Shown here in pieces: positions 21,598 to 29,774 of a stretch of DNA of 30,912 bases. The stretch lies in IMG/VR virus record IMGVR_UViG_3300025141_000483, positions 1 to 30,912 of that record; one strand, given 5' to 3'. How positions within the stretch are numbered: position 1 is the first letter of the stretch; the number at the start of each line of letters is the position of its first letter. A model generated the notes under the pieces. It did no database searches. It was given only the letters and a program-made list of their open reading frames with translations, and had not been told where the DNA came from. The DNA comes from a virus. The translations under genes and the position numbers were made by a program.

Positions 21598-23208
21598 TTA
21601 TACTCTTACTTTTATCGCTCTGGATAACTTCTCAATTCGGAAAGCTTCGACATCTAAATCTTTCTTACTTACCTTACAAATATATTTCCAATGTTGGTCA
21701 GTCCAATACAATGTAAATTCGTCTGCTGTTTCAATATAAAGTATATTGGCGTTGTCGAATGGTGCAACCCTCTCAACTAATCTCACGAAATCTTCAAATC
21801 CAACTTCAAGTCCTTCCAATCCCTTTGTAATAGATTTGACTTTGTTGTCTATTGGTGGTTGTGGTTCTTCTTCTCTACCCTGTTCTTCATTTCTATCTTG
21901 TCGAAAGTCTGCTCTATTATCATCTCCAGTCTTGTTTCCCATCAACCCTTCAGGAAGTTCTCTCTCTTTGCCCATCATCTCTCTTGCTTCCTCGATAGTG
22001 ACTGCTCCGACTTGTGTTAGGATTTGAACTATTTGGGCTTCCCTCATTTCATCAATCTTATATCCTCTATTGAACACCATAGTGACTGTCTTACTCATCC
22101 ACAATTCTTTATTCAGTTGGTTCTCTAAGTTTTTCTGTATGAAAGAAATCTTTTTGTAATATCCTTCTAACTCTTTTGCTGTTCCTCCACCGGTTACTGC
22201 TTTGTCTGCTGTTGCCGTCCAATTAACTCTTGCCGGAGGAACTCCAAATGCAATTAAAATAATCTGTGTGAAATGTTTGATTAGTTCTGTAAATTGTAAG
22301 TCCTTATTGAACTTCTCAATCTGTTGTGCTTGAACATTACCAGTAACAACCATTGCTCTGAATTTGTTCTGTTTCTTTTGTAAGTCTTTGATGGCTTGTT
22401 TAATCCCTTTGTAGTTTCTATCGTCAGGTGTTGCATCTGGCATTGTTAACATCCAATTAGGCATACCATCATTTTCAAAAAACTTACCAGCATATTCTTT
22501 CGCAAAGATAAGAGTAGCAATATCTGAAAGAAGTGGTTCAAGAGGAGTTATACCATAAACTCCACCACCAACATTTACCAAACTCAAATGAATAATATCT
22601 TCTGATTTGTAAATCCTTTCACTACCACCAACACTCTGTTGATAACTTCTTACTCGTCCGGTATCATCAGCATTGATTTTAATTGTAGAACTTTTTAATA
22701 ATTGTAAATCGTTTGTCTTTTCTTTCTTCTGCTCAACAATCTCAAACACACTTTCCTTCAAAGTTTTCCCAGTATCATTCATCATACTTGCTTCCATCTC
22801 TTTCAATACATCAAGAGTTACTTCGTTAATCAAATCTTCCATCTCTTTTTCAGGAACACTCAATTTCAAAATGTAAGCATTACCAGTCACTAATAAATCA
22901 AACAAAGCATTAGTCATTACTTTAAAGAAATTAGATTGTAATTGAAAAAACTTTGCTTTCTTAACAGCATTCTTACTTCCATCAAATCTCCACTGGTCTG
23001 CCATAATGTCTTCAATGATTGCAGAAACAACACCCATAACTTCTGGGGATTTTTTCAATACATTATAGAGAGTATCTATATCAACACCCTTCTCGCCAGT
23101 AAATATTTCTTTATCTATTCCTTGGGTAAAGCTTCCTACGTCTGGGTCTAATCCTCTGATTGTAGACGCCTTTTCCAAATTATCTTCTATATTAACAGAT
23201 TTTTCCAT
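21598..23208 (-). CDS. Portal protein
   Basis: 536 residues, normal for siphovirus portals. Recognisable parts are the N-terminal wing (LYNVLKKSPEVMGVVSAIIE), FKVMTNALFDLLVTGNAYIL, the IKSEDIIHLSLVNVGGGVYG ITPLEPLLSD block, and the stem/crown helices (ELIKHFTQIILIAFGVPPAR). The C-terminus is acidic and Glu/Arg-rich, then a small alpha/beta tail (LYIETADEFTLYWTDQHWKY). It heads a separate transcription unit with its own leaderless promoter rather than following the terminase directly. It forms the dodecameric DNA gate at one capsid vertex. Confidence 0.85.
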   Translation of the reverse strand: MEKSVNIEDNLEKASTIRGLDPDVGSFTQGIDKEIFTGEKGVDIDTLYNVLKKSPEVMGVVSAIIEDIMADQWRFDGSKNAVKKAKFFQLQSNFFKVMTNALFDLLVTGNAYILKLSVPEKEMEDLINEVTLDVLKEMEASMMNDTGKTLKESVFEIVEQKKEKTNDLQLLKSSTIKINADDTGRVRSYQQSVGGSERIYKSEDIIHLSLVNVGGGVYGITPLEPLLSDIATLIFAKEYAGKFFENDGMPNWMLTMPDATPDDRNYKGIKQAIKDLQKKQNKFRAMVVTGNVQAQQIEKFNKDLQFTELIKHFTQIILIAFGVPPARVNWTATADKAVTGGGTAKELEGYYKKISFIQKNLENQLNKELWMSKTVTMVFNRGYKIDEMREAQIVQILTQVGAVTIEEAREMMGKERELPEGLMGNKTGDDNRADFRQDRNEEQGREEEPQPPIDNKVKSITKGLEGLEVGFEDFVRLVERVAPFDNANILYIETADEFTLYWTDQHWKYICKVSKKDLDVEAFRIEKLSRAIKVRV

Positions 23209-23225
23209 ATTATGTTTAATTATCG

Positions 23226-23244
23226 CTTATATTTAAACTAACCG
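23226..23244 (-). promoter_or_regulatory. Leaderless promoter of the portal gene
   Basis: The minus strand reads CGGTTAGTTTAAATATAAG; the TATA centre (about 23232) is 24 bases before ATG 23208. No Shine-Dalgarno sequence precedes the ATG, in keeping with a leaderless message. Confidence 0.7.
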
Positions 23245-23257
23245 ATAGTTTTTTAAA
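23242..23257 (+). promoter_or_regulatory. Leaderless promoter of the lone plus-strand RHH gene
   Basis: CCGATAG followed by TTTTTTAAA (23249-23257) lies 26 bases before ATG 23279 and back to back with the portal promoter, so the two promoters share about 30 bases and may be co-regulated. Confidence 0.6.
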
Positions 23258-23278
23258 CAATGGTTCCATTAGATAAGT

Positions 23279-23527
23279 ATGGTAAAAGTGTTATCGAAAG
23301 GAAGATACTACGAATACCCTAACAAAGTTGTGGAAGGGTGTTTGATAGATAAGAAGATAAAAGAGGACTTCAACCAGTTTGTAAAGGACAAACAGATAAG
23401 TAAATCCAAACTTCTTGAGGAGTTTTATAAGACAATTCTTGTAAGATTTCGAGATGGAAGTTTAAATAGCAGCGAGGGATACGTCACCATAAATATCCTT
23501 CGAAGCCCTATTTGCAAGCGCCAGTGA
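23279..23527 (+). CDS. Ribbon-helix-helix-like regulator, antisense to the terminase end
   Basis: 82 residues, the only complete plus-strand gene inside the structural region. After a basic strand (MVKVLSKGRYYEYPNKVVEG) it has a helix-turn-helix pair (KIKEDFNQFVKDKQISKSKL LEEFYKTIL) resembling RHH regulators. The last 66 bases run antisense to the 3' end of the terminase gene. Its leaderless promoter backs onto the portal promoter, so it could repress or balance head-gene expression. Codon use looks ordinary for the genome. Confidence 0.7.
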   Translation: MVKVLSKGRYYEYPNKVVEGCLIDKKIKEDFNQFVKDKQISKSKLLEEFYKTILVRFRDGSLNSSEGYVTINILRSPICKRQ

Positions 23528-24874
23528 AATCACTGTATCGTCGTATTTTCCAAACTTGAATTTTATTTTGGCTTTAGTCTGAGGACTTGGAGCAATCTGA
23601 ACATCTTTCAATTCTTTTAGGAGTTGTTCGGAATACTTCAATGTCTTCGGACAATCTTTGCTTGTGGGTATTGTTATTCTTGAGTTTTCAAATTCTGTCT
23701 GTAAATCAAATAATAAGTTCTTCTTTTCTTCTGCTGTGAAATGAAATGGCTCAACATTTGTAAAGTCTGCTTGTAGTTCTTGTAATGCAAATTCTCCTAA
23801 TCCTGTTTTATCGACGACAATCTTTGATGGTAGAAAATCCCTAATCAATTTCCTTAATATCCCTTTTTGTATTTTGAAATTAGCTCTGAACCTTTCTGCT
23901 TTCACAACTTTCTTTGTTCCATCTTTCTGTTTCTCTAATACTGTAATAACAGTCCAGTCGCCTGTTGGACTTGTCGCTATATCATAACCCATGAAGTAGG
24001 TGTTTGCTGGGTGCCCATATTCCATAAACTTTTCCATAGTGTCCAAATTCTTTTCTAAAATATTCCAAGGATATAATGCGTTTGCTGAACTGATAGGCCT
24101 TAACATATACTCCTGTTGGAAAGATAATTCTCCCATTTCTCTTTTAACTTGAGGTATAGACCTTTGTTCATCTGTATCTCGATTATCCATAGTATACTTC
24201 ATTTCCCAAGTTGGTTTTCCATTCACAACAACCGGGTATTCGTCAAAGTAATATTCATCATTATTTTTCAAATCGTGAAGTAAATCGACAGGAGTATCTG
24301 GTGTTCCCACCACAAATATCTTCCCCCTATTCAACTGAACAACAGGACTAACAGCAGTCCAGAATAAACTCTTATCATCATACTTTCCACCCTCGTCACA
24401 AAGAAGATAATCAATTCTCAATCCTCTAACTCCTTCTCCAAAAGTTCTACAATAGAAAGTAGAACCATTCTCCAATACAATTTCTGTTTGTTTCCAAGTT
24501 GCTTCTTTCCCAGATGCTGCGAAATCTCTTAATAAATCATTCTCTACAATCATACCTCTTACTAATTTCAAAACTTGTTTGGAATGCTCGAAGTTGTGGG
24601 AAGTTACCAAGAATTTCAATCCCTGTCTGAAAACAGCTTTCCAAAGAAAATATGCTGCGAACCAATTAGTCTTACCTGAACCTCTAAATGCCATAATACA
24701 AAGTCGTGGATATTTTTCTGCTAACCTCCACCAATCTTTATGAAATTCCCCTACCTGAAATCCCAATACATTTTCTGCAAAATAAACAAAATCTACAGCA
24801 CATTCTGCTAAGAAATATTCCAACTGATTTTCATTATATTCTGTATTCTTCAATATTTGCTCGAATGTTCTCAT
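23462..24874 (-). CDS. terL: Terminase large subunit
   Basis: 470 residues. ATPase: Walker A FRGSGKTN (63-70), Walker B DYLLCDE (155-161), coupling motif VVGTPDT (188-194). Nuclease: Asp residues in GYDIATSPTGDW (298), VVDKTGLGE (355) and KYDDTVIS (445-446), as expected for the RNase H-like domain. This is the packaging motor and DNA cutter. It is the last gene of the right-hand operon and its start overlaps the glycosyltransferase stop. The 3' end overlaps the opposite-strand RHH gene by 66 bases. Confidence 0.92.
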   Translation of the reverse strand: MRTFEQILKNTEYNENQLEYFLAECAVDFVYFAENVLGFQVGEFHKDWWRLAEKYPRLCIMAFRGSGKTNWFAAYFLWKAVFRQGLKFLVTSHNFEHSKQVLKLVRGMIVENDLLRDFAASGKEATWKQTEIVLENGSTFYCRTFGEGVRGLRIDYLLCDEGGKYDDKSLFWTAVSPVVQLNRGKIFVVGTPDTPVDLLHDLKNNDEYYFDEYPVVVNGKPTWEMKYTMDNRDTDEQRSIPQVKREMGELSFQQEYMLRPISSANALYPWNILEKNLDTMEKFMEYGHPANTYFMGYDIATSPTGDWTVITVLEKQKDGTKKVVKAERFRANFKIQKGILRKLIRDFLPSKIVVDKTGLGEFALQELQADFTNVEPFHFTAEEKKNLLFDLQTEFENSRITIPTSKDCPKTLKYSEQLLKELKDVQIAPSPQTKAKIKFKFGKYDDTVISLALANRASKDIYGDVSLAAI

Positions 24875-26112
24875 TATACATTTTCAAATAAAGTAATCCA
24901 TTCTTTAGCAAGATTATCCCAGTCATAGGTTAGTGCGAACTTCCTACAAGCTTCACTTTCCTCTTTTAGTTTTTTCTTGTCTCCTTTCCAAGAGTTATAA
25001 TAATCTTCCATTATATTGGCCATTTCAATCTCATCTGAAAAGTAGAATGGGATTGTATTCTGTCCTACTTGAGGAACACATCTTCCGTGACTGTCTTGTA
25101 ATAGTGGTATCAGTGCGCCGTGACCCTCACTTTTCATAGTGCCATAATCCATCTTCGTTGGGTCTTCTGGAACTTTATTCCCTGTTAATTCAAATCCTGT
25201 TGTGAACGCAGGCATAGCGATTGGAACTCCACTTCCCTGTGCTTCAATTCCCGGCAAACCAAATCCCTCTCCGCCAGTGTTGTAACAGAAGAAGTCCATC
25301 ATGTTATAGATTTCGTTCATATTATCTGGTTGAATTAGTTGTCTTGTATTAACATCCATATTGCTTTTAGTTAATTTCACTTTATCACCCAACTTGTATT
25401 TGTCAATTATGTGAGCTAAACTCCACCCACTTTTCGGAGGTTCTGCATCTGTATGTAACATAAGGATAGTGTCATCTTTGCCTTTGCTAAATTCGGCGAA
25501 GGCCATAATCAATCTATCCAACATCTTCCTTTGTTGGTTTCTACCTACCCAACCAATTACAAACTTATCCTCAATTTGATATTTCTTTCTTATTTCACTT
25601 CTGTCAGCCATAGGATAAAATGTTTTCGTATCTACGCCATGAGGAATACAATGAACTTTCTTAGCACCCATCTTATTCATCATATTCTCTCCCCACCTAC
25701 TCATAGCGATATTAACATCACAAGCATCAAAAATCTGGCTCCAATCCATCGCCCAACCATTACTATCAATAGGAGTATACATAATCCACTTTCCTCTCCA
25801 CCCATCTTTCTTAGCTTGGAAAACTCCTTGAATAAATCCACTTTGCCAACCTACATCACATAGAGTTACTAATACCTCTGGATTATACTTTTTCAAATTG
25901 GAAGTAACATTATCATAGGAATATTCAATCTTTCCATTAGGCAACATCCAATAACCCTCTTTCCGTTGGTGAGGTCTATCTCTTGATTGCCAACCTACGT
26001 GAAGGAACTCCCAGTCCGGTTTCTCCTTAACCCACCTACTTAATAGGTTATTCCATACTTGCCCATAACCTGTGCTCGTTAATGGATTATCTCCGTAACT
26101 CAATATCTTCAT
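24874..26112 (-). CDS. GT4-type glycosyltransferase
   Basis: 412 residues with a two-domain GT-B fold. The N-lobe opens with a Gly-rich loop (NPLTSTGYGQVWNN); the C-lobe has FVIGWVGRNQQRKMLDRLI and an intact E-x7-E motif in GGEGFGLPGIEA, the hallmark of GT4 retaining enzymes that bind a nucleotide sugar. ATG 26112 overlaps the upstream stop as ATGA. It probably acts together with the preceding methyltransferase-glycosyltransferase on virion proteins, host surface glycans or lipids; the acceptor cannot be read from sequence. Confidence 0.85.
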   Translation of the reverse strand: MKILSYGDNPLTSTGYGQVWNNLLSRWVKEKPDWEFLHVGWQSRDRPHQRKEGYWMLPNGKIEYSYDNVTSNLKKYNPEVLVTLCDVGWQSGFIQGVFQAKKDGWRGKWIMYTPIDSNGWAMDWSQIFDACDVNIAMSRWGENMMNKMGAKKVHCIPHGVDTKTFYPMADRSEIRKKYQIEDKFVIGWVGRNQQRKMLDRLIMAFAEFSKGKDDTILMLHTDAEPPKSGWSLAHIIDKYKLGDKVKLTKSNMDVNTRQLIQPDNMNEIYNMMDFFCYNTGGEGFGLPGIEAQGSGVPIAMPAFTTGFELTGNKVPEDPTKMDYGTMKSEGHGALIPLLQDSHGRCVPQVGQNTIPFYFSDEIEMANIMEDYYNSWKGDKKKLKEESEACRKFALTYDWDNLAKEWITLFENV

Positions 26113-28094
26113 TTCAATTCCTCCATCAACTTCTTAGCACTTTCTTTCCAAGAGAAGTTCTCTCTAACAAACTTACTTCCTTTCATTCCTTTCTCTCCTG
26201 CTTCTTTTTGATTTTCATAAACATATCTCATTTGTTTCTTCAAACTTTCAAAGTCAGGTTCGGCTAACATATTTCCCGGAACATAGAAATTTAAATCTGC
26301 TTGTTTTGTTTCTTTGCTATCTATGAAATAAGTGAATTCCTTTTTACAGAAATCCATATGTCCTGAATTAACATCTTTTGTAGCAATCATCGGCAATCCA
26401 CAAGCCATAGCATTTGCCATTGTAAGTCCAAATCCCTCTCCCCTCGTAGGTGCTACAAAACAATCAGATTTCTGATAATACTGGACTAATTCCTTTTCAG
26501 GAACATACTGGTCGTTAATCATTATCTTTGGGTTATCATGTCCTAAAAGTGTTTTAATGATATCTGCATAATTTTTTCCAATTTCAAAGAAGGTAGATAT
26601 TTTCAAAAGCAGAAGAACATTTTCATCTTTAAATTCTTCATCAAATGCTTTGACAAGTAATTCAGTCCCTTTCCTATCCCCTTCCTTTCCAGTCCAACTA
26701 TTCACGGATAGGAATATAAAGTTTTCCTTTTCTTCCCCTTCTTTCGCTTTCTTATTGGGTTTGTAAATCTCACTTACTCCGTGTGGAATAACAACGATAG
26801 GTATGTAAACTCCATTCCACTTGAATAAATTTTTAGTAGCTTCGCTTGGAACAAATAGCTTTGATACCTTATTTATTTGAGGAACCCACGTCTCAGGTAT
26901 CTTAGTTCCTTCGTGAACAAACATAGCATAAGGTTTCCCATAACCATCTCTCCAAAAGTGTGGAGCTTCTGAGAATATTGTACAACTCTTTTCTCCCGGA
27001 TTGATTGGTTCATTAAGATATTCCAGTCCCTCATTCACATCATACTGATTAGTCCATATATCACTGGTCTGAACCTTTGTTAGTTTGCTTAATTCTTTTA
27101 GTAACTCTCTGTTTGCTGTCGCAATACCTGTCGGATTGAAAACATTCCCTTTGAAGATTATTTTAGAAACATATTCTCTCCCATGCTCTATTAAAGGTGT
27201 AAGATTATCTTTCACATCAATCTCGTGTTCTGGGTCATCTAAATCTATAAATTCCATATGCTTTCCAGATATAATAATATTCCAAGGGTTTTTATCTTTA
27301 TGCTTTATTTTGTTTAATTCTGTAAGAGTTTCATTTACTGGTGGAAAGTCTCCATTCAATTTATGATAAGTCCAAAAGTTAATTCCTCTAATCCAATCTC
27401 TTTCTTCCCCTTTTCGTCTGCTCTTAAACTTCTTTTGCTCAAAATCTGAAATAACCTCTATATCCTTCTCCTTAGGAATTACATTAGGTGGCGCATTGAA
27501 ATATGGAAGTTGTAAATATTTGTTATCACAAACTATGTGAGAGATTGTAGAAGTGGTATCACTTGTATGTCTTTTGGAAGTTCCTAATTCATAACTATCA
27601 GTTCCTTTAATATATTCTAAGATGGGGGTAATGTTTTGCTGTCCGCAAGCACCTTTGTCATTTTCAGGAGGAGTTTCAATAATTAAGTGGTCGCACATTT
27701 TAGTTAGGGCATTCATCGTTCTTTCCACATCCCCTATATGATGAACAACATTCAAAGCCAATACTACATCAAAGTGTTCACATTTTGATAATTCTTCCAA
27801 CATTGTCGGAGTTATGTGTTTATTAAGGAAAATTGTATTATCGTTATCATTTTCTTCACAAAGCTTTTTCAATGTATCTGACTCATAACTTTCAACCATC
27901 ACACAAGTAGCATCGAAATCCTCGGCAATCTTAAAACTGAAGTATCCCTGTGCGGCACCTAAATCGAGAATAGTTATTGGCCTCTTGTATTGTTGTAAGA
28001 ATTTTTTGATAATCTCATATCTCTTTCCACATTCTCTATCTCCTTTTTGGGTGACTTCCCCTTTAACAATTCTGTCTTGGTAGTTGTGGCTCAT
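26109..28094 (-). CDS. Fusion: SAM methyltransferase, kinase-like segment, GT4-like glycosyltransferase
   Basis: 661 residues. Residues about 38-145 are a class I methyltransferase (ITILDLGAAQGYFSFKIAED motif I; FDVVLALNVVHHI; HLIIETP). Residues about 240-290 contain HKDKNPWNIIISGKHMEFID LDD, matching the H-x-D-x4-N and D-x-x-D pattern of a kinase catalytic loop (H265, D267, N272, D284). From about 312 a GT-B glycosyltransferase follows (FNPTGIATANREL; PHGVSEIYKPN; RGEGFGLTMANAMACG). In the last motif the second Glu of E-x7-E is Asn561. GGGGGG precedes ATG 28094, which overlaps the chaperonin stop (ATGA). It may build and methylate a short glycan. Confidence 0.8.
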   Translation of the reverse strand: MSHNYQDRIVKGEVTQKGDRECGKRYEIIKKFLQQYKRPITILDLGAAQGYFSFKIAEDFDATCVMVESYESDTLKKLCEENDNDNTIFLNKHITPTMLEELSKCEHFDVVLALNVVHHIGDVERTMNALTKMCDHLIIETPPENDKGACGQQNITPILEYIKGTDSYELGTSKRHTSDTTSTISHIVCDNKYLQLPYFNAPPNVIPKEKDIEVISDFEQKKFKSRRKGEERDWIRGINFWTYHKLNGDFPPVNETLTELNKIKHKDKNPWNIIISGKHMEFIDLDDPEHEIDVKDNLTPLIEHGREYVSKIIFKGNVFNPTGIATANRELLKELSKLTKVQTSDIWTNQYDVNEGLEYLNEPINPGEKSCTIFSEAPHFWRDGYGKPYAMFVHEGTKIPETWVPQINKVSKLFVPSEATKNLFKWNGVYIPIVVIPHGVSEIYKPNKKAKEGEEKENFIFLSVNSWTGKEGDRKGTELLVKAFDEEFKDENVLLLLKISTFFEIGKNYADIIKTLLGHDNPKIMINDQYVPEKELVQYYQKSDCFVAPTRGEGFGLTMANAMACGLPMIATKDVNSGHMDFCKKEFTYFIDSKETKQADLNFYVPGNMLAEPDFESLKKQMRYVYENQKEAGEKGMKGSKFVRENFSWKESAKKLMEELK

Positions 28095-29515
28095 TTTTCC
28101 CCCCCTTGTAATATTTGGTCAAGCTTCAAAATTATACAAGCAACATCATTTGCAGAGTTAATAGCGTTTATCTTCAAAACACTTGGTTCGATAATTCCTC
28201 TTTCTTCTGCTGAACTAATTATAAGTTGTTCATCAACACCCATAGTTTTCTTTCCATTATTGTGTTCCGTTTTCAAAAGTGTTAGTGTCTCAATAGCATC
28301 TAACCCACAATTCTCAGCAAGTATCAAAGGTATACTCTCCATCGCTTCGGCAAACTTCCTAATCGCAATCTGTTCCTTACCACCAACTCTCTTAGCAAAT
28401 TCCTCTAACATAAGGCTTAATTCAGTTTCAATACTTCCCGCACCTGTTACTACCATGGTGTCGTGTCTTAAAATCCCCATAACATCATCTACTGCTCTCG
28501 CAGTTTCATCAAGAGTGTTATCTGTCTGCCCACCAAGAAGAAGTGTTTGAATTTTACTTGCCTTATTCTTTAAGATAATTGTAGTAGTCTCTTTATCATA
28601 GATACATCTACCTAATCCCACACTTTCCTTAAATTCTTCATCTGGGTCTTGGATTGCTGTTGCGCCTGTCACCAAACAAATATTATCAATATGGTCTCTC
28701 GCATAAGCCACCACACTCATAATACCCTTCTTAGTCAAATAGTTCTCGAACAATGGATTTGTGTCGGAATAGAAACAAATCTTAACATTTTCTTTTTCCA
28801 GCTTATCTGCGATATTCTTCATAAACTCTTTCTGCTTGTTTTCAATATCTTCCAAATCACTCGCATTACTTGCTTGTATCTTACTGAACTCTAAATTACT
28901 TCTCAATTCCAAGACGGCCACATTACCTTCTGCTTCAAGAGGCATTCTATCATTTATCGTATAACCTTCAAAAGCATAACCTTTGATAATCTGGGAACCT
29001 AATGGGTCTGAGTTCTTTTTCTTAAATATCTTTAACTTCTTCCTATCTGCTTCTTTCAATAGACTTGCCAGATGGATTGCTAATTTCTTGTTAATCTTAC
29101 TTCCGAAGGTTGTTAGGATTAAATCTTCTTTTTTACCAGCATATTGAGATTGGATTAAATGTTCAATACATTTATCTCGCGCCAAATTATATCCTTTAAT
29201 AACTGTTGTTTGATGAACGTTCTTGTTAAGTAACTCCATAGCTTTCTCAAGTAGTTGCCCTGTTAATATTAATGCTGTGGTTGTTCCATCTCCAATCGCT
29301 TTCTCTTGCCCTTCTGCAAGTTTCTTAAATAATCCGCCAATGGGATTATCAATTTTAGTATTTCTCATAATCGTAGCACCATCATTAGTCAAAATAACTT
29401 CCTCGCCCTTAACCAACATCTTATTCATACCTCTCGGACCCAATGTGCTTCTAACCAAATTAGAAATATCTATTCCCAATTTGATATAATTGAACTTGGG
29501 TTCTTGTTCCATCAT
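28091..29515 (-). CDS. Group II chaperonin (thermosome-like)
   Basis: 474 residues against about 545 in cellular thermosomes. Equatorial ATPase motifs are complete: STLGPRGMNKMLV (23-35), LTNDGATI (42-49), GDGTTTA (75-81), the catalytic Asp region LDETARAVDD (335-344), VTGAGSIETELSLMLEEFAK (356-375) and a C-terminal block (NCGLDAIETL; GIIEPSVLKINAINSANDVA). The apical part keeps the helical-protrusion region (about 205-240) that forms the built-in lid. The shortening is at the N-terminus (about 25 residues missing), in the intermediate/apical loops and at the C-terminus. It probably folds virion proteins, alone or mixed with host subunits. ATGATG overlaps the upstream stop. Confidence 0.92.
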   Translation of the reverse strand: MMEQEPKFNYIKLGIDISNLVRSTLGPRGMNKMLVKGEEVILTNDGATIMRNTKIDNPIGGLFKKLAEGQEKAIGDGTTTALILTGQLLEKAMELLNKNVHQTTVIKGYNLARDKCIEHLIQSQYAGKKEDLILTTFGSKINKKLAIHLASLLKEADRKKLKIFKKKNSDPLGSQIIKGYAFEGYTINDRMPLEAEGNVAVLELRSNLEFSKIQASNASDLEDIENKQKEFMKNIADKLEKENVKICFYSDTNPLFENYLTKKGIMSVVAYARDHIDNICLVTGATAIQDPDEEFKESVGLGRCIYDKETTTIILKNKASKIQTLLLGGQTDNTLDETARAVDDVMGILRHDTMVVTGAGSIETELSLMLEEFAKRVGGKEQIAIRKFAEAMESIPLILAENCGLDAIETLTLLKTEHNNGKKTMGVDEQLIISSAEERGIIEPSVLKINAINSANDVACIILKLDQILQGGEK

Positions 29516-29664
29516 AATCGATTTAGGAAGGCTCTAATGAGTTCTTTTTCCTCATCAGTATAAATCCCTGAATTTAGTTCTTTATCTGCCTGTGCCCTAT
29601 CAAATTCAATCGTGGGGGTATATTTCTGTGTAGGTATCCTCACCTTATCATTCGTGATTACCAT
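29512..29664 (-). CDS. Small protein upstream of chaperonin (50 aa)
   Basis: ATG 29664 overlaps the preceding stop, and TGA 29514-29512 overlaps the chaperonin ATG. The product begins MVITNDKVRIPTQKYTPTIE and ends TDEEKELIRAFLNRL with a C-terminal amphipathic helix. No family recognised. It may be a cofactor or substrate adaptor of the chaperonin, or simply a coupling ORF. Confidence 0.6.
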   Translation of the reverse strand: MVITNDKVRIPTQKYTPTIEFDRAQADKELNSGIYTDEEKELIRAFLNRL

Positions 29665-29774
29665 AAGGCCATCCACAATGATTTAATTAACCAAAGTAAT
29701 CCTAAAGTCATAGCAATCGCTAATAACAAACTCCAAAATTTACTTAGTGCTGTCGTTTTTATTTTCTTTTTCAT
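29658..29774 (-). CDS. Single-span mini membrane protein (38 aa)
   Basis: ATG 29774 overlaps the AbrB-like gene stop as ATGA. The product is a basic start (MKKKIKTTALSKF) followed by one hydrophobic helix (WSLLLAIAMTLGLLWLIK) and a short Trp-containing end. No family recognised. The stop/start overlaps on both sides support translation. Confidence 0.6.
   Translation of the reverse strand: MKKKIKTTALSKFWSLLLAIAMTLGLLWLIKSLWMALW

Noticed and set aside
25531-25863. Plus-strand ORF of 110 codons opposite the glycosyltransferase
   Set aside because: It is antisense to the GT-B core, with His/Ile/Thr bias and no promoter or Shine-Dalgarno sequence.
28047-28550. Plus-strand ORF of 167 codons opposite the chaperonin
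   Set aside because: It is antisense to conserved chaperonin motifs, is Ser/Pro/Ile-biased as typical shadow translations are, and lacks an initiation signal.
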